Both the position numbers and the translations under genes were made by a program. A DNA stretch of 64,000 nucleotides from Actinacidiphila glaucinigra. GTDB taxonomy: Bacteria; Actinomycetota; Actinomycetes; Streptomycetales; Streptomycetaceae. The DNA lies in contig NZ_FZOF01000013.1 of the NCBI RefSeq assembly GCF_900188405.1, positions 62,001 to 126,000 on the forward strand. Reading direction: 5' to 3'. Shown piece by piece: positions 51,714 to 60,600 of the stretch. A model generated the notes under the pieces. It saw only the letters and a list, made by a program, of their open reading frames with translations, searched no databases and was not told the DNA's origin. Position 1 is the first letter of the stretch. The number at the start of each line of letters is the position of its first letter.

Positions 51714-53663
51714 TCAGCTGTGGCCGTGGGGGTTGGCCGGGAACTGGGCGGTGACGTCACCCTCGTAGACCAGCGCGGTGCGGTGGTTGTACTGGATCGT
51801 GTACATCTTCTTGGCGCCGAAGACGACCTTGCCGTCGGCCTTGAAGTAGTCGTCGGTCAGGGCCGGCGCCGCGGTGGCGACGTAGGCCTGGCCGGACGGG
51901 ATGCCGTACACGCTCAGCGGGGCCTGGGTGGAGGCGCCGTACCCGGCCGGGTACTCCGCCGCGTCCGGGTAGCTGGAGCCGTACACCTTCACCGGCGGGA
52001 CGTCGGTGGTCCTGCCGCTCTTGACGATGGTCACGCCGTGGGCGGGAACGGTGTTCCGGCCCTTCGGGTTGTGGAACCACACCTTGCTGCCGCTGAACCA
52101 GATCGCGGTCCAGGCGCCCCGCTTGCCGGCGACCACGAACTGCTGGCCGGCCTGGGCGGTGCTGCCCCAGTCGTTGATCCGGTCGGTGCCGTCGCCACCG
52201 GAGTGGATCGCCTGGTCCCCGAACAGGGGCGCGGTGCTGCTCGGCGCGGTACGCAGCTGCACGAAGTTGGCGGGCTGCTCGACGTCCGTGCAGGCAGGGG
52301 TGGCGCCCGTCGGGTCGTCGGACGGGCAGACCTCGACGGTCTGCCGGTTTCCGGCGAAGCCGGGGGCGATGGTGACGACGCTGCCGACACCGCCGACACC
52401 GTGCCTGCCGGTCAGCGGGGCGCCGACCAAGGCCATGAAGTGCTCCCAGTCCCAGGACGGTCCCGGGTCCCAGTGCATGCCGGACACCGTGGCCGACGTC
52501 GGGCCGACGACGTTGTCGTGGCCGATGATGTGCTGCCGGTCCAGCGGGATGTCGAAGCGCTCGGCCAGGTACTTCACCAGCTCCGCGGTCGCCTCGTACT
52601 GGGCCTCGGTGTACCAGGTCGCCCCGTGCGCGGCGTAGCCCTCGTGCTCGATGCCGACGGAGTGCATGTTGGTGGAGTAGTTGCCCGCGTGGAACGCCAG
52701 GTCCTTCGTGGGGACCATCTGCGTCACCGCACCGTCCGCGGACCGCATCACGTAGTGCGCGGAACTGCCGCCCGCGGTCTGGAACGTGGCGATCGCCGAC
52801 TCGTACGAGGACTCCGTGTCGTGGATGACGATCGAGTCGATCCGGATCCCGTTGGCCGGACGGTCGGAGACCTGGCCGTTGGACGGGGCGGACGGCACGA
52901 AGGTGCAGTCCACGGTGGTGGGGCACTCGGTGCCGGCCGTCGCCGCCGAGGCCAGGCGCAGGCGGTCCAGCTGGCCGGTGGCCGGCGTCACTCCCGTCGC
53001 GGGCGCCAGCGCCATGCGCTGTCCGTCGGCGGTCGTGCGCTTCGCGCCCTTCTTCAGTGTGGCGTAGACCCGGTCGGCGAACGCCCGGGCGCCCTGCCGC
53101 TGGGTGGACTGGCTGTAGCGGGCCACCGCGCCGTACCAGTCGTCCGGATCCGCTGAGGCCTTGCCGCCGGTCGACTCCTGATACGACGCCAGCAGGGCGG
53201 CTCCGCCGCGGATGTTGGCCTTCGCGTCGGTGCGCAGTTCCTTCGCGGACAGGCCGGTGAGCTTGGCGGCCGCCTGGAGCGTGTGCAGCGCCGAGTCCGC
53301 GGCCAGCTCGGCCACGTCCGCCCGCCCGGCCATGCCCGCGTCGCCGGCGGAGAGCATCGACGGTGTCACGTCCGTGAGATGCATCGGCCCGAAGCCGCCG
53401 TCCGTGCTGTGCTGCCCGGCGTGAGCGTCCCATGCGGACTGCTGGTACGCCACGGCCAGCAGCACCTGCTCCGGTACGTCGAATTCCGCGGCCGCGGCAG
53501 CGAAGTCGGCCTGCCGCGTCGATGTGTCGGTGGAGCTGTCGCCCGTCGCCTGTGCGACCACCGGCACCGCCACCGCGCCGGCCACCGCGAGTGCCGCGGC
53601 CGCGAGCAGCAGCGGCCGACGCCGTTCGGCGTGCCGCCGGCGAGGGGTTCTCTCTGTCGTCAT
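51714..53663 (-). CDS. Secreted N-acetylmuramoyl-L-alanine amidase
   Basis: This 649-residue exported cell-wall hydrolase has an Arg-rich start, a signal helix (about 18-40), and a helical domain (about 50-215) like the lysozyme/transglycosylase-type N-terminal domain found in such amidases. The amidase_2 domain follows at about 275-420, with zinc-ligand blocks SIVIHDTESS, QHIIGHDNV and MHWDPGPSWDW. A long C-terminal region (440-649) holds repeated beta units that may bind the wall. The enzyme cuts the bond between muramic acid and the stem peptide. The ATG has a modest purine stretch upstream. Confidence 0.92.
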   Translation of the reverse strand: MTTERTPRRRHAERRRPLLLAAAALAVAGAVAVPVVAQATGDSSTDTSTRQADFAAAAAEFDVPEQVLLAVAYQQSAWDAHAGQHSTDGGFGPMHLTDVTPSMLSAGDAGMAGRADVAELAADSALHTLQAAAKLTGLSAKELRTDAKANIRGGAALLASYQESTGGKASADPDDWYGAVARYSQSTQRQGARAFADRVYATLKKGAKRTTADGQRMALAPATGVTPATGQLDRLRLASAATAGTECPTTVDCTFVPSAPSNGQVSDRPANGIRIDSIVIHDTESSYESAIATFQTAGGSSAHYVMRSADGAVTQMVPTKDLAFHAGNYSTNMHSVGIEHEGYAAHGATWYTEAQYEATAELVKYLAERFDIPLDRQHIIGHDNVVGPTSATVSGMHWDPGPSWDWEHFMALVGAPLTGRHGVGGVGSVVTIAPGFAGNRQTVEVCPSDDPTGATPACTDVEQPANFVQLRTAPSSTAPLFGDQAIHSGGDGTDRINDWGSTAQAGQQFVVAGKRGAWTAIWFSGSKVWFHNPKGRNTVPAHGVTIVKSGRTTDVPPVKVYGSSYPDAAEYPAGYGASTQAPLSVYGIPSGQAYVATAAPALTDDYFKADGKVVFGAKKMYTIQYNHRTALVYEGDVTAQFPANPHGHS

Positions 53664-54153
53664 CAATTATTCCCGAGTGTGTCTGAGACGGTCATGTCGC
53701 CCTGTGGGCAAGCTGACTGACACGGCATGAGCCGTTCTGCGAGGCGCTCCGGAATCTCTACGGAGGTGTGCCTGCCGTCTGTCGACGCCGAACAGCGTCC
53801 GGCGTTCGCTCGCAATCGACCTGAGGACGATCGGTGACGCTAGCAGAGAGCGCCGGACGGAATCAAAGGAAGTCGGTACCGCCGGTGGAATTCCCGCAGG
53901 TTGTGAACATGCCGTGGAAGTCTGCCATTTCGCATGGCACTTCCCGTTCGCCGACTCTCGCGCCAAGGCACAGGAATTACATAATTGGCACTGCCATCAC
54001 ATGCGGGCGGAATGGCGGCCGATGACCCGCGCCCCGTCCCGGAGAGTCGGGGGCCGCATCACTCAGGACGCTCCGGTCACGCGCTGAACTTGGCCGGGGA
54101 CAGACCGTGGGCCCCTCCCGGCCGGGCGGATCCCGGCCGGCCCACCCCCTGCG
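53664..54153. other. Intergenic region upstream of amidase
   Basis: This 490-base gap between the amidase gene and the CGNR gene holds the amidase promoter, since both genes are on the minus strand. 53920-54010 is less GC-rich. Small frames have no recognisable product. Confidence 0.4.
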
Positions 54154-54756
54154 TCACTGGACTGTCACCGAACGTGTACGCCGGGCGTAGGCGCGGGCGG
54201 CGCGGGCGCGGTCACCGCAGCGCGTGGAACACCAGTGCCGGCGGCCGTGCCGGAGGAGGTAGCGACTGCACGGCGTGGAGCCGCACGCGGTGAGGCGTTC
54301 CGCGTCGGGGCCCGTGAGCAGGTCGGCGGCATCCGCGGCCAGCCGGGCCAGAGCCTGGTCGAGGAACTCGGCGTCCGGACGCACGGCTGTGCGGTGCAGA
54401 CCGAGAACGGGGTCCCAGCGCAGCAGGGGCGCTGCCGGCGTGCGGGTGAGAGCCTCGTTCACCGCTTCGAGGTCGGCCTCGGACGTCGGGCGGCCGTGGA
54501 CCTTCGAAACGATCACGGAGCGGATGTGCGCGCGCAGCGCGCGGAGGCGTTCCACGTCGCCCTCCTGCAGCTCGGCGCTTTTCGGCGCGAGGCCGTGTGC
54601 GGTGAGCCACCGCTCGGTTTCGGAAGGGGTGTCCAGCAGGTCCAGGGACTGGCCGCCCGGCAGGGTCACGACGCTGTTGACGAGGTCGAGTGCCGGGTAC
54701 TGCTCCGCACCCGGTGCGGGCAGGACCTCGGGCTGTTCTTTCGGGCTTGCCGTCAT
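54154..54756 (-). CDS. CGNR zinc-finger (ABATE domain) regulator
   Basis: This 200-residue protein has an N-terminal ABATE-type domain (ALDLVNSVVTLPGG ...) and a C-terminal CGNR-type zinc finger. The four cysteines lie in CGSTPCSRYLLRHGRRHWCS and TRCGDRARAARAYA; the usual CGNR reads CGDR here. These proteins are thought to be DNA-binding stress or metabolite regulators. It is divergent from a metallo-beta-lactamase-fold gene, with three copies of ATCCGTGA between them. Three ATG codons compete as start. I used the one nearest GAGG, but that spacing is short. Confidence 0.85.
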   Translation of the reverse strand: MTASPKEQPEVLPAPGAEQYPALDLVNSVVTLPGGQSLDLLDTPSETERWLTAHGLAPKSAELQEGDVERLRALRAHIRSVIVSKVHGRPTSEADLEAVNEALTRTPAAPLLRWDPVLGLHRTAVRPDAEFLDQALARLAADAADLLTGPDAERLTACGSTPCSRYLLRHGRRHWCSTRCGDRARAARAYARRTRSVTVQ

Positions 54757-54780
54757 GCACCTCATGGTACGGCTTGCCGC

Positions 54781-54833
54781 CATCCGTGAGAACTCGTATG
54801 TTTGTCACGGATGACCCCCAACCTATCCGTGAG
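54781..54833. promoter_or_regulatory. Three copies of ATCCGTGA, candidate CGNR operator cluster
   Basis: CATCCGTGA (54781-54789) and TCACGGATG (54805-54813) are exact inverted repeats. A third ATCCGTGA, direct orientation, is at 54825-54832. They fill the gap between the divergent CGNR and metallo-hydrolase genes. Confidence 0.75.
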
Positions 54834-54844
54834 GTGTTCTCAGA

Positions 54845-55591
54845 GTGCAGCATGTTCCGATCACTGTCTTCGGCGGTCCGACGGTTCTGATCGAGTACGG
54901 AGGTCTGCGGTTTCTCACCGACCCGACGTTCGACGGCCCCGGCGACTACGAATTGCCCGGCGGGCTGGTGCTTACCAAAACGGCGCCCGCGCCGATCACG
55001 CCGGAGGAACTCGGCCCCGTCGACGCCGTGCTGCTCTCCCATGACCAGCACGCCGACAACCTCGACACCGCCGGACGAGGCTTTCTCGCCGGCGTGCCAC
55101 TCACCCTTTCCACGCACGACGGGGCGCAGCGCCTCGGCGGGACGGTTCGCGGCCTCTCCCCGTGGGCGTCCGTCGCCCTCCCCCGCCCGGACGGCGGCAC
55201 GGTGATCGTGACGGGCACTCCAGCCCTCCACGGCCCGGAGGGAGCAGAGGCGATCGCCGGTGAGGTGATCGGGTTCGTGCTGACCGCCGACGACCTGCCC
55301 ACCGTCTACATCAGCGGCGACAACGCCTCACTGGACGTGGTCAGGCAGATCGCCGAGCGACTCGGCCCCGTCGACTCCGCGGTGCTCTTCGCCGGCGCCC
55401 CGCGACTGCCCGTCTTCGACGGCGCACTCGTCGTCCTGGACGGTGCCGGGGCCGCTGCGGCCGCCCGGATCCTCGGGGCTCGGCGTGTCGTTCCCGCGCA
55501 CTGCGACAGCTGGGCGCACTTCACCGAGGGCCGGGATGATCTCGTCCAGGCCTTCGCATCCGCCGGCATCGCGGACCGGCTGCACATCTGA
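54845..55591 (+). CDS. Metallo-beta-lactamase-fold protein
   Basis: This 248-residue soluble protein of the UlaG-like branch of the metallo-beta-lactamase superfamily has the strand-metal motif LLSHDQHADNLD. This departs from the usual HxHxDH (one residue longer between the histidines, and Asn in place of the last His). GTPALHGPEGAE, YISGDNAS and VVPAHCDSWAHF supply the later metal-site histidines and aspartate. The reaction is unknown. The GTG start follows GTGAGGTG. It is divergent from the CGNR regulator, which probably controls it through the repeats between them. Confidence 0.82.
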   Translation: MQHVPITVFGGPTVLIEYGGLRFLTDPTFDGPGDYELPGGLVLTKTAPAPITPEELGPVDAVLLSHDQHADNLDTAGRGFLAGVPLTLSTHDGAQRLGGTVRGLSPWASVALPRPDGGTVIVTGTPALHGPEGAEAIAGEVIGFVLTADDLPTVYISGDNASLDVVRQIAERLGPVDSAVLFAGAPRLPVFDGALVVLDGAGAAAAARILGARRVVPAHCDSWAHFTEGRDDLVQAFASAGIADRLHI

Positions 55592-55609
55592 CCGCAGGTA
55601 CGAGCCACC

Positions 55610-56452
55610 ATGGCGCCAGGCGCCATGTCCGGGCTCGAGACCTCACCAAGCCGCACCGGCGGGGAGCCCCGTCCATCGACAAGGCGGGCTCCCCCTGTAC
55701 CTGTTCAAGGCGTCCTGTTGAACACTCCCCCTTCGGCCCTCCGCCTCAGCGCCTCGGAGCTGATACTGACCTTCAGTCTGCTGTTCGGCGTGACGACCGT
55801 CGTGCGCTGGGTGGTCGGCCCGTCCGCGCTCTCCGAAGCCGTTCCCGGCACCCGCCCGCAGCTGTTCATCATCGGTGCGGTCGTCGGCGCACTCGTCGTA
55901 GGGCTCATCCTCAGCCCTCTCGGCCGGCAATCCGGCGCCCACATGAACCCGGCCATCTCCTTCGCGATGTGGCGCTTCGGAACCATCCCGGGTCGGGCCG
56001 TGGCGTTCTACGTCAGTGCTCAGCTCACCGGGTCCCTGCTCGGCGTGCTGGCGGCCCGGGGCGTGTGGGGCAGCGTCGCCGGAGCGGCCCCGGTGGCCTA
56101 TGCCGCTCTGCGGCCCGCGCCCGGCTGGTCGGCCGCCGGGCTCTTCCTGGCGGAGGCGGTGTCCACGGGCGTCATCGTGCTGCTCGTGGGGGTCTTCGCG
56201 GCGGTCGGCCATCTGACGCGCTTCACCCCGTACATGGTGGGTGTCGTCGTATGCCTGGCCATAACCCTGCTGGGGGCGAGCACCGGCGGCAGCGCCAATC
56301 CGGCCCGCCAGTTCGGTCCTGCCCTGGCCGCGGGCCAGTTCGCATTCCTGTGGGTCTACCTACTGGCGCCCCTGTTCGGCGCCGTCTTGGGAACGATGGC
56401 ACGAGGTCTGCTCCTCGGGCGCCATCGAGTGCTCACCGGGCCTGTGGGCTGA
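55610..56452 (+). CDS. Aquaporin/MIP family channel
   Basis: This is a channel for water or small neutral solutes. The two NPA boxes are present (SGAHMNPAIS and GGSANPARQFGPAL), with six hydrophobic helices from about residue 45. The second box is followed by RQFGP, as in typical aquaporins. The drawn start (ATG) adds about 35 polar residues not usual in the family. The ATG at 55628 or a TTG near 55718 may be the real start, and none has a strong ribosome-binding site. It lies 18 bases after the metallo-hydrolase gene and may share its transcript. Confidence 0.85.
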   Translation: MAPGAMSGLETSPSRTGGEPRPSTRRAPPVPVQGVLLNTPPSALRLSASELILTFSLLFGVTTVVRWVVGPSALSEAVPGTRPQLFIIGAVVGALVVGLILSPLGRQSGAHMNPAISFAMWRFGTIPGRAVAFYVSAQLTGSLLGVLAARGVWGSVAGAAPVAYAALRPAPGWSAAGLFLAEAVSTGVIVLLVGVFAAVGHLTRFTPYMVGVVVCLAITLLGASTGGSANPARQFGPALAAGQFAFLWVYLLAPLFGAVLGTMARGLLLGRHRVLTGPVG

Positions 56453-56463
56453 GGGCAGAACGA

Positions 56464-56527
56464 ACGAGGCTCCCCGACAGCCGAGTGAGATGCCTGACGT
56501 GTCAACTCATCTGCCGGGGAGCCTCGT
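56464..56527. repeat. 64-bp element with 13-bp inverted ends
   Basis: ACGAGGCTCCCCG (56464-56476) and CGGGGAGCCTCGT (56515-56527) are perfectly complementary and enclose 38 bases that include the small inverted motif TGACGTGTCA. It may be a long-loop terminator for the aquaporin gene or a residue of a small transposable element. The sequence alone does not decide. Confidence 0.7.
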
Positions 56528-56657
56528 CGGTCACACGGCCTGGCGCACCGCGCCCGCCTCACACGCTGGGGCAATGCCGGGAGGACCGTACAATGCCGTC
56601 GGCGAACCGGAGGGGATCACCAGTGCCGGGCCGTTGGAGGCCGGTCGGGCCCGGTCG

Positions 56658-57029
56658 CTAGTCGATGCACACCATGTCGACCTTGTTCGCGTTGCCACCC
56701 AGGTTGGCGGGCTGGAAGTTGGCGTGGGAAACCGGAATGGACCCCAGCGAGATCCAGGCGTTGCTGCCGTTCCAGTTGTACAGGTGGATGGCGCCACCAC
56801 CCTTGTTCACGATGGAATCGATCCTGTCGTTGAGGCCGATGTTGCCCAGGTTGTGGCAGCCGTTGCTCGGAGCCGTCCAGATCTTGTAGTTGCCGTTCGC
56901 GCCGTCGTAGTAGCACGACTTGCCCGGATAGCAGTAGTCGGCCTGGCTGGCCGCCTGACTCGGCGCGACAACCGTGGCGCTGAGGATGGCCCCCGCACCA
57001 AGAGCCAAGGCGAGCGAAAGCTTCTTCAT
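56658..57029 (-). CDS. Secreted peptidase-inhibitor I36-type protein
   Basis: This small exported protein of 123 residues has a signal peptide cleaved near SQAAS and a mature domain that begins DYCYPGKSCYYDGANGNY. It continues with GCHNLGNIGLNDRIDSIVNKG, the beta/gamma-crystallin-like fold of the peptidase inhibitor I36 (SMPI) family. Four cysteines suggest two disulfides. I36 proteins can inhibit metalloproteases, but many homologues have only the fold. The gene stands alone, close to a secreted subtilase. Confidence 0.88.
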   Translation of the reverse strand: MKKLSLALALGAGAILSATVVAPSQAASQADYCYPGKSCYYDGANGNYKIWTAPSNGCHNLGNIGLNDRIDSIVNKGGGAIHLYNWNGSNAWISLGSIPVSHANFQPANLGGNANKVDMVCID

Positions 57030-57652
57030 CGTGGTTCCCTTCGAAAAGCAAGCGCGCCCGCCGACCCGAAAGCCGGAGGGCTTGCGACATGACGTGCCCC
57101 GTCACCTGACGCACACGTCGCGATCTTTCTCCAGAGACGATAGTTGAACAATAAACCACCTAATAGAAGTTGTGTGCCAATCAAGCGATGTGACTGTCGA
57201 TAAGTGAGGAGGCCCGGGCTTCGACGCCTCAACTCGTCCACCGCTGGGCCCTCATTGGCGCGGAGCCTGGCGTACAGCAACCGCCCCACACGCCTGTTGA
57301 CCAGGGTCGCCATGCCGATCGCCGGCCGCCGGGGCGACCCGCGCGCACACGTCCTGCCGTCGCCGCGCCCACCGTCGATGGCCTTCGTCCGCCCAGCCGC
57401 CCGGCCGCCGTATGTTCTCGATGGCCGCGAGGACGAATACTCGCAGGGAGTTTCCCGTCTAGCATTTCAGCGCCAATATGACGGCACTTCCGTGCCAGGA
57501 TTGAACTTTCACCGCGCATCGGCACACCGGCCTCTGGCCACTATGTGACATGTCCTCAACGCGCCATGCCCGCGGCATTTACTCGACGAGCTATGACTCG
57601 ATCATCTGTGGAAGCAATCGTTCTGCTCACTTCTTCCCGATTGGGAGTTCAG
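57030..57652. other. Intergenic region, AT-rich in part
   Basis: This 623-base gap lies between the divergent I36 and subtilase genes. 57125-57200 is strikingly AT-rich for this genome and contains the I36 promoter region. Frames inside give no recognisable protein. The subtilase promoter should lie near 57540-57640. Confidence 0.45.
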
Positions 57653-60600
57653 TTGCCTCCGTTTTCACATAGCGGCCGAATGGCGGGGTTGGGCATCGCT
57701 CTCACACTGCTTTCCGCACTCGGATCCGTCTCGGCGTCGGCATCACCGCCCCATCCCCTCTCTCCCGGGGACGCCAGGCCAGCGGCGATCGGATCAGCGG
57801 CCCGGGCCACCGCCGCCCACGCTCGCACCGTCACCCTGATCACCGGCGACAAGGTGACGGTCACCCCAGGAGCGACGGGAGCACTCCCGTCCCTGAGTGT
57901 GCAGCCGCGGCCGGGCGGCAAGGAATCCGTACGGACCGTCACCGACGACTCCGGGACTTACGTCTTTCCCGAGGACGCCGATCCGTACGTCGCCTCCGGC
58001 GCACTCGACAAACGGCTCTTCAATGTCACGCAACTCATATCCCAGGGATACGACGACCGGCGCGCGGCCGGACTGCCCCTGATCGTCACGCGTGAAGCGG
58101 GGGCGTCGCGGCTCACTCCGGCCGATCTGCCGGGGGTCTCCGTCAAGCGGCACCTGGAGTCCGTCGGTGGTGAGGCGGTGGTCGCGGACCGCTCCAAGGT
58201 GACGAACCTGTGGCGTGCCCTGGTCGCCCCACCCGCGGGAAAGGGTGACCGGAAGACGGCCGAGGCACCGTCCTTGTCCGGCGGCATAGAGAAGATCTGG
58301 CTGGACGGCAAGGTCGAGGCGGCACTGGCGGACAGCACGGTCCAGATCGGAGCGCCCCAGGTGTGGCAGGAGGGCACCACCGGCGCGGGCGTCAAGGTGG
58401 CCGTACTCGACACGGGGATCGACGCGGGTCACCCGGACCTGGAGCAGCGCGTCGTCGGCAGCCGCAGCTTCGTCCCGGGCGAGGAGGTCGCCGACGGCAG
58501 CGGTCACGGCACGCACGTGGCGTCCACCATCGCGGGCACGGGCGCCGCGTCGGCCGGCCGAGAGCGAGGGGTCGCCCCGGACGCCGACCTGGTCGTCGGC
58601 AAGGTCCTCAACGACAAGGGATCCGGTGAGCAGTCCTGGATCATCGCGGGCATGGAGTGGGCCGCCAAGGCCGAGAAGGCCAAGATCATCAGCATGAGTC
58701 TGGGCATGGCCGAGCTGCACACCCAGGACGATCCCACGAGTCAGAGCGTCAACAGGCTCAGCGCGGAGACCGGTGCGCTCTTCGTCATCGCCGCCGGCAA
58801 CAGCGGCAACGGCGCATACACGGTCAACGCTCCCGGCACGGCGGAGGCCGCCCTGACCGTCGGTGCGGTCGACTCCGCGGACGCCATCGCGCAGTTCTCC
58901 AGCAGTGGCCCCCGCGAAGGCGACGAAGGGCTCAAGCCCGAGATCACCGCCCCCGGAGTGGGAATCCTGGCAGCCCGTTCGCAGTACACCGGCGGCGACG
59001 GTTACTACACGCTCAAGAACGGCACGTCGATGGCGACTCCCCATGTCGCCGGCGCCGCCGCGCTGCTCGCGCAGAAGCACCCGGACTGGTCGGGGCAGCA
59101 ACTCAAGGACGCTCTGATGAGCACGAGCAAGATCACTCCGGGTATCACCGCCTATCTCGGCGGAACCGGGCGGGTCGACGCGTCGGCGGCCCACCGCGCG
59201 CAGGTCGTCGCCTCCGGCGCCGTGGACGCAGGCCTCATCAAGTGGTCACGGGACCCTCAGCCGATCGAACGCCGCATCACCTACACCAACCACGGCAGCA
59301 GCCCCGTGACGCTTCGGCTCACGCTGGACCGCGGCCAGAGCCCCGGCGGCTTCTTCGCCCTGGGCTCCGACCAGATCGTCGTGCCGGCGCACGACAGCGC
59401 GTCGGTGAGCCTCGTCATCGACCCGCGCGGGGTCGCCATCGGCGGCTACACCGGCCAGGTCGTCGCACGGGACAGCGACGGCACGGTCGCCGCACATACC
59501 GTCCTGAGTGCCAGAACCGAAGCCGAGCGCCATGACCTGACGCTCCGGGCCTTGGACCGCTCCGGCCGGCCCATGGCGGGCATCGTCACACTCGCGGGCT
59601 CGAAGGCGGCGGAACGCAGCTACCACTGGGTGCCGGAGACCGGGCTGACGCTGCACCTGCCCCGCGACACCTACTCCGCGATGATGTACAAGGCGGTGCG
59701 CGGCGCCCACGGCGCGTACTCCAAGGGCCTGGCACTACTGGGTGACCCCGAGGTCGATCTGACCGATCCCAGGGTGGTCACCTTCGACGCCTCCCAAGCA
59801 CACCAGGTTCAGGCTCTCACCCCCAAGCCGAGCATGGCGGCGAACACCAGGGTCGAGTACTGGCGCTCGTTCACGACGACGCAGGAACAGTACGGGGACT
59901 GGATCGACAGCATGGTGATCGACGCGACCTACGACAGCGTCTGGGCCCAGTCATCACCTGAGAAGGTCGAGCTCGGGGGCTTCGACCTCACCACGAGGTG
60001 GCGCGCCCCCCAAACGCCCCTCGCCATCTCCCAGGGCGCACACGAGCTGGACGTTCTTCCTCAGAGCGGCGCCAAGTCCCTCCCGGACGGCACCACGGAT
60101 CTGGATGCCGTCTTCGCGGGCTCGGGTACGCCCGCCGACTACGCGCAGTTGTCGGCCCGGGGCAAGGTCGCCGTCGTGCGCCACAGCCCCGCCGTCAGCT
60201 CGCTGGAGCAGACGCAGGCCGCGCACGCCGCCGGAGTGAAACTGCTCCTCGTCGTCAACGACACGGTCGGGCGGCTCAAGGCGTGGTACGGCGATGACGA
60301 CTACCGGTCACCCGGGCCGGTGGCGGTCGCGTCGGTGAACAAGGACGACGGTGAGGCACTGATCGCCCGGATCGCCGCCTCCCCTCGGAAGGACCTGCGC
60401 CTGCGGGCCACGGCACACCCCGCTCCATCGTACATGTACGACCTGGTCAGCCACCACACGGGTGGCATTCCCCAGGACCTCACCTACCGGCCCGGCGCAC
60501 ACAGCCTGGCGCGGGTGGACGTCGCCTTCGGCCAGAACGAGGGGATCACCGTCAAGGAGACACGTTTCGACGTCCCGCGCTACGCGAGCGGCGTATGGAA

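Noticed and set aside
57026..57548. Small frames of about 95-115 codons between the I36 and subtilase genes
   Set aside because: I considered transposase remnants because of the basic composition, but no catalytic motif, inverted ends or similarity could be recognised.
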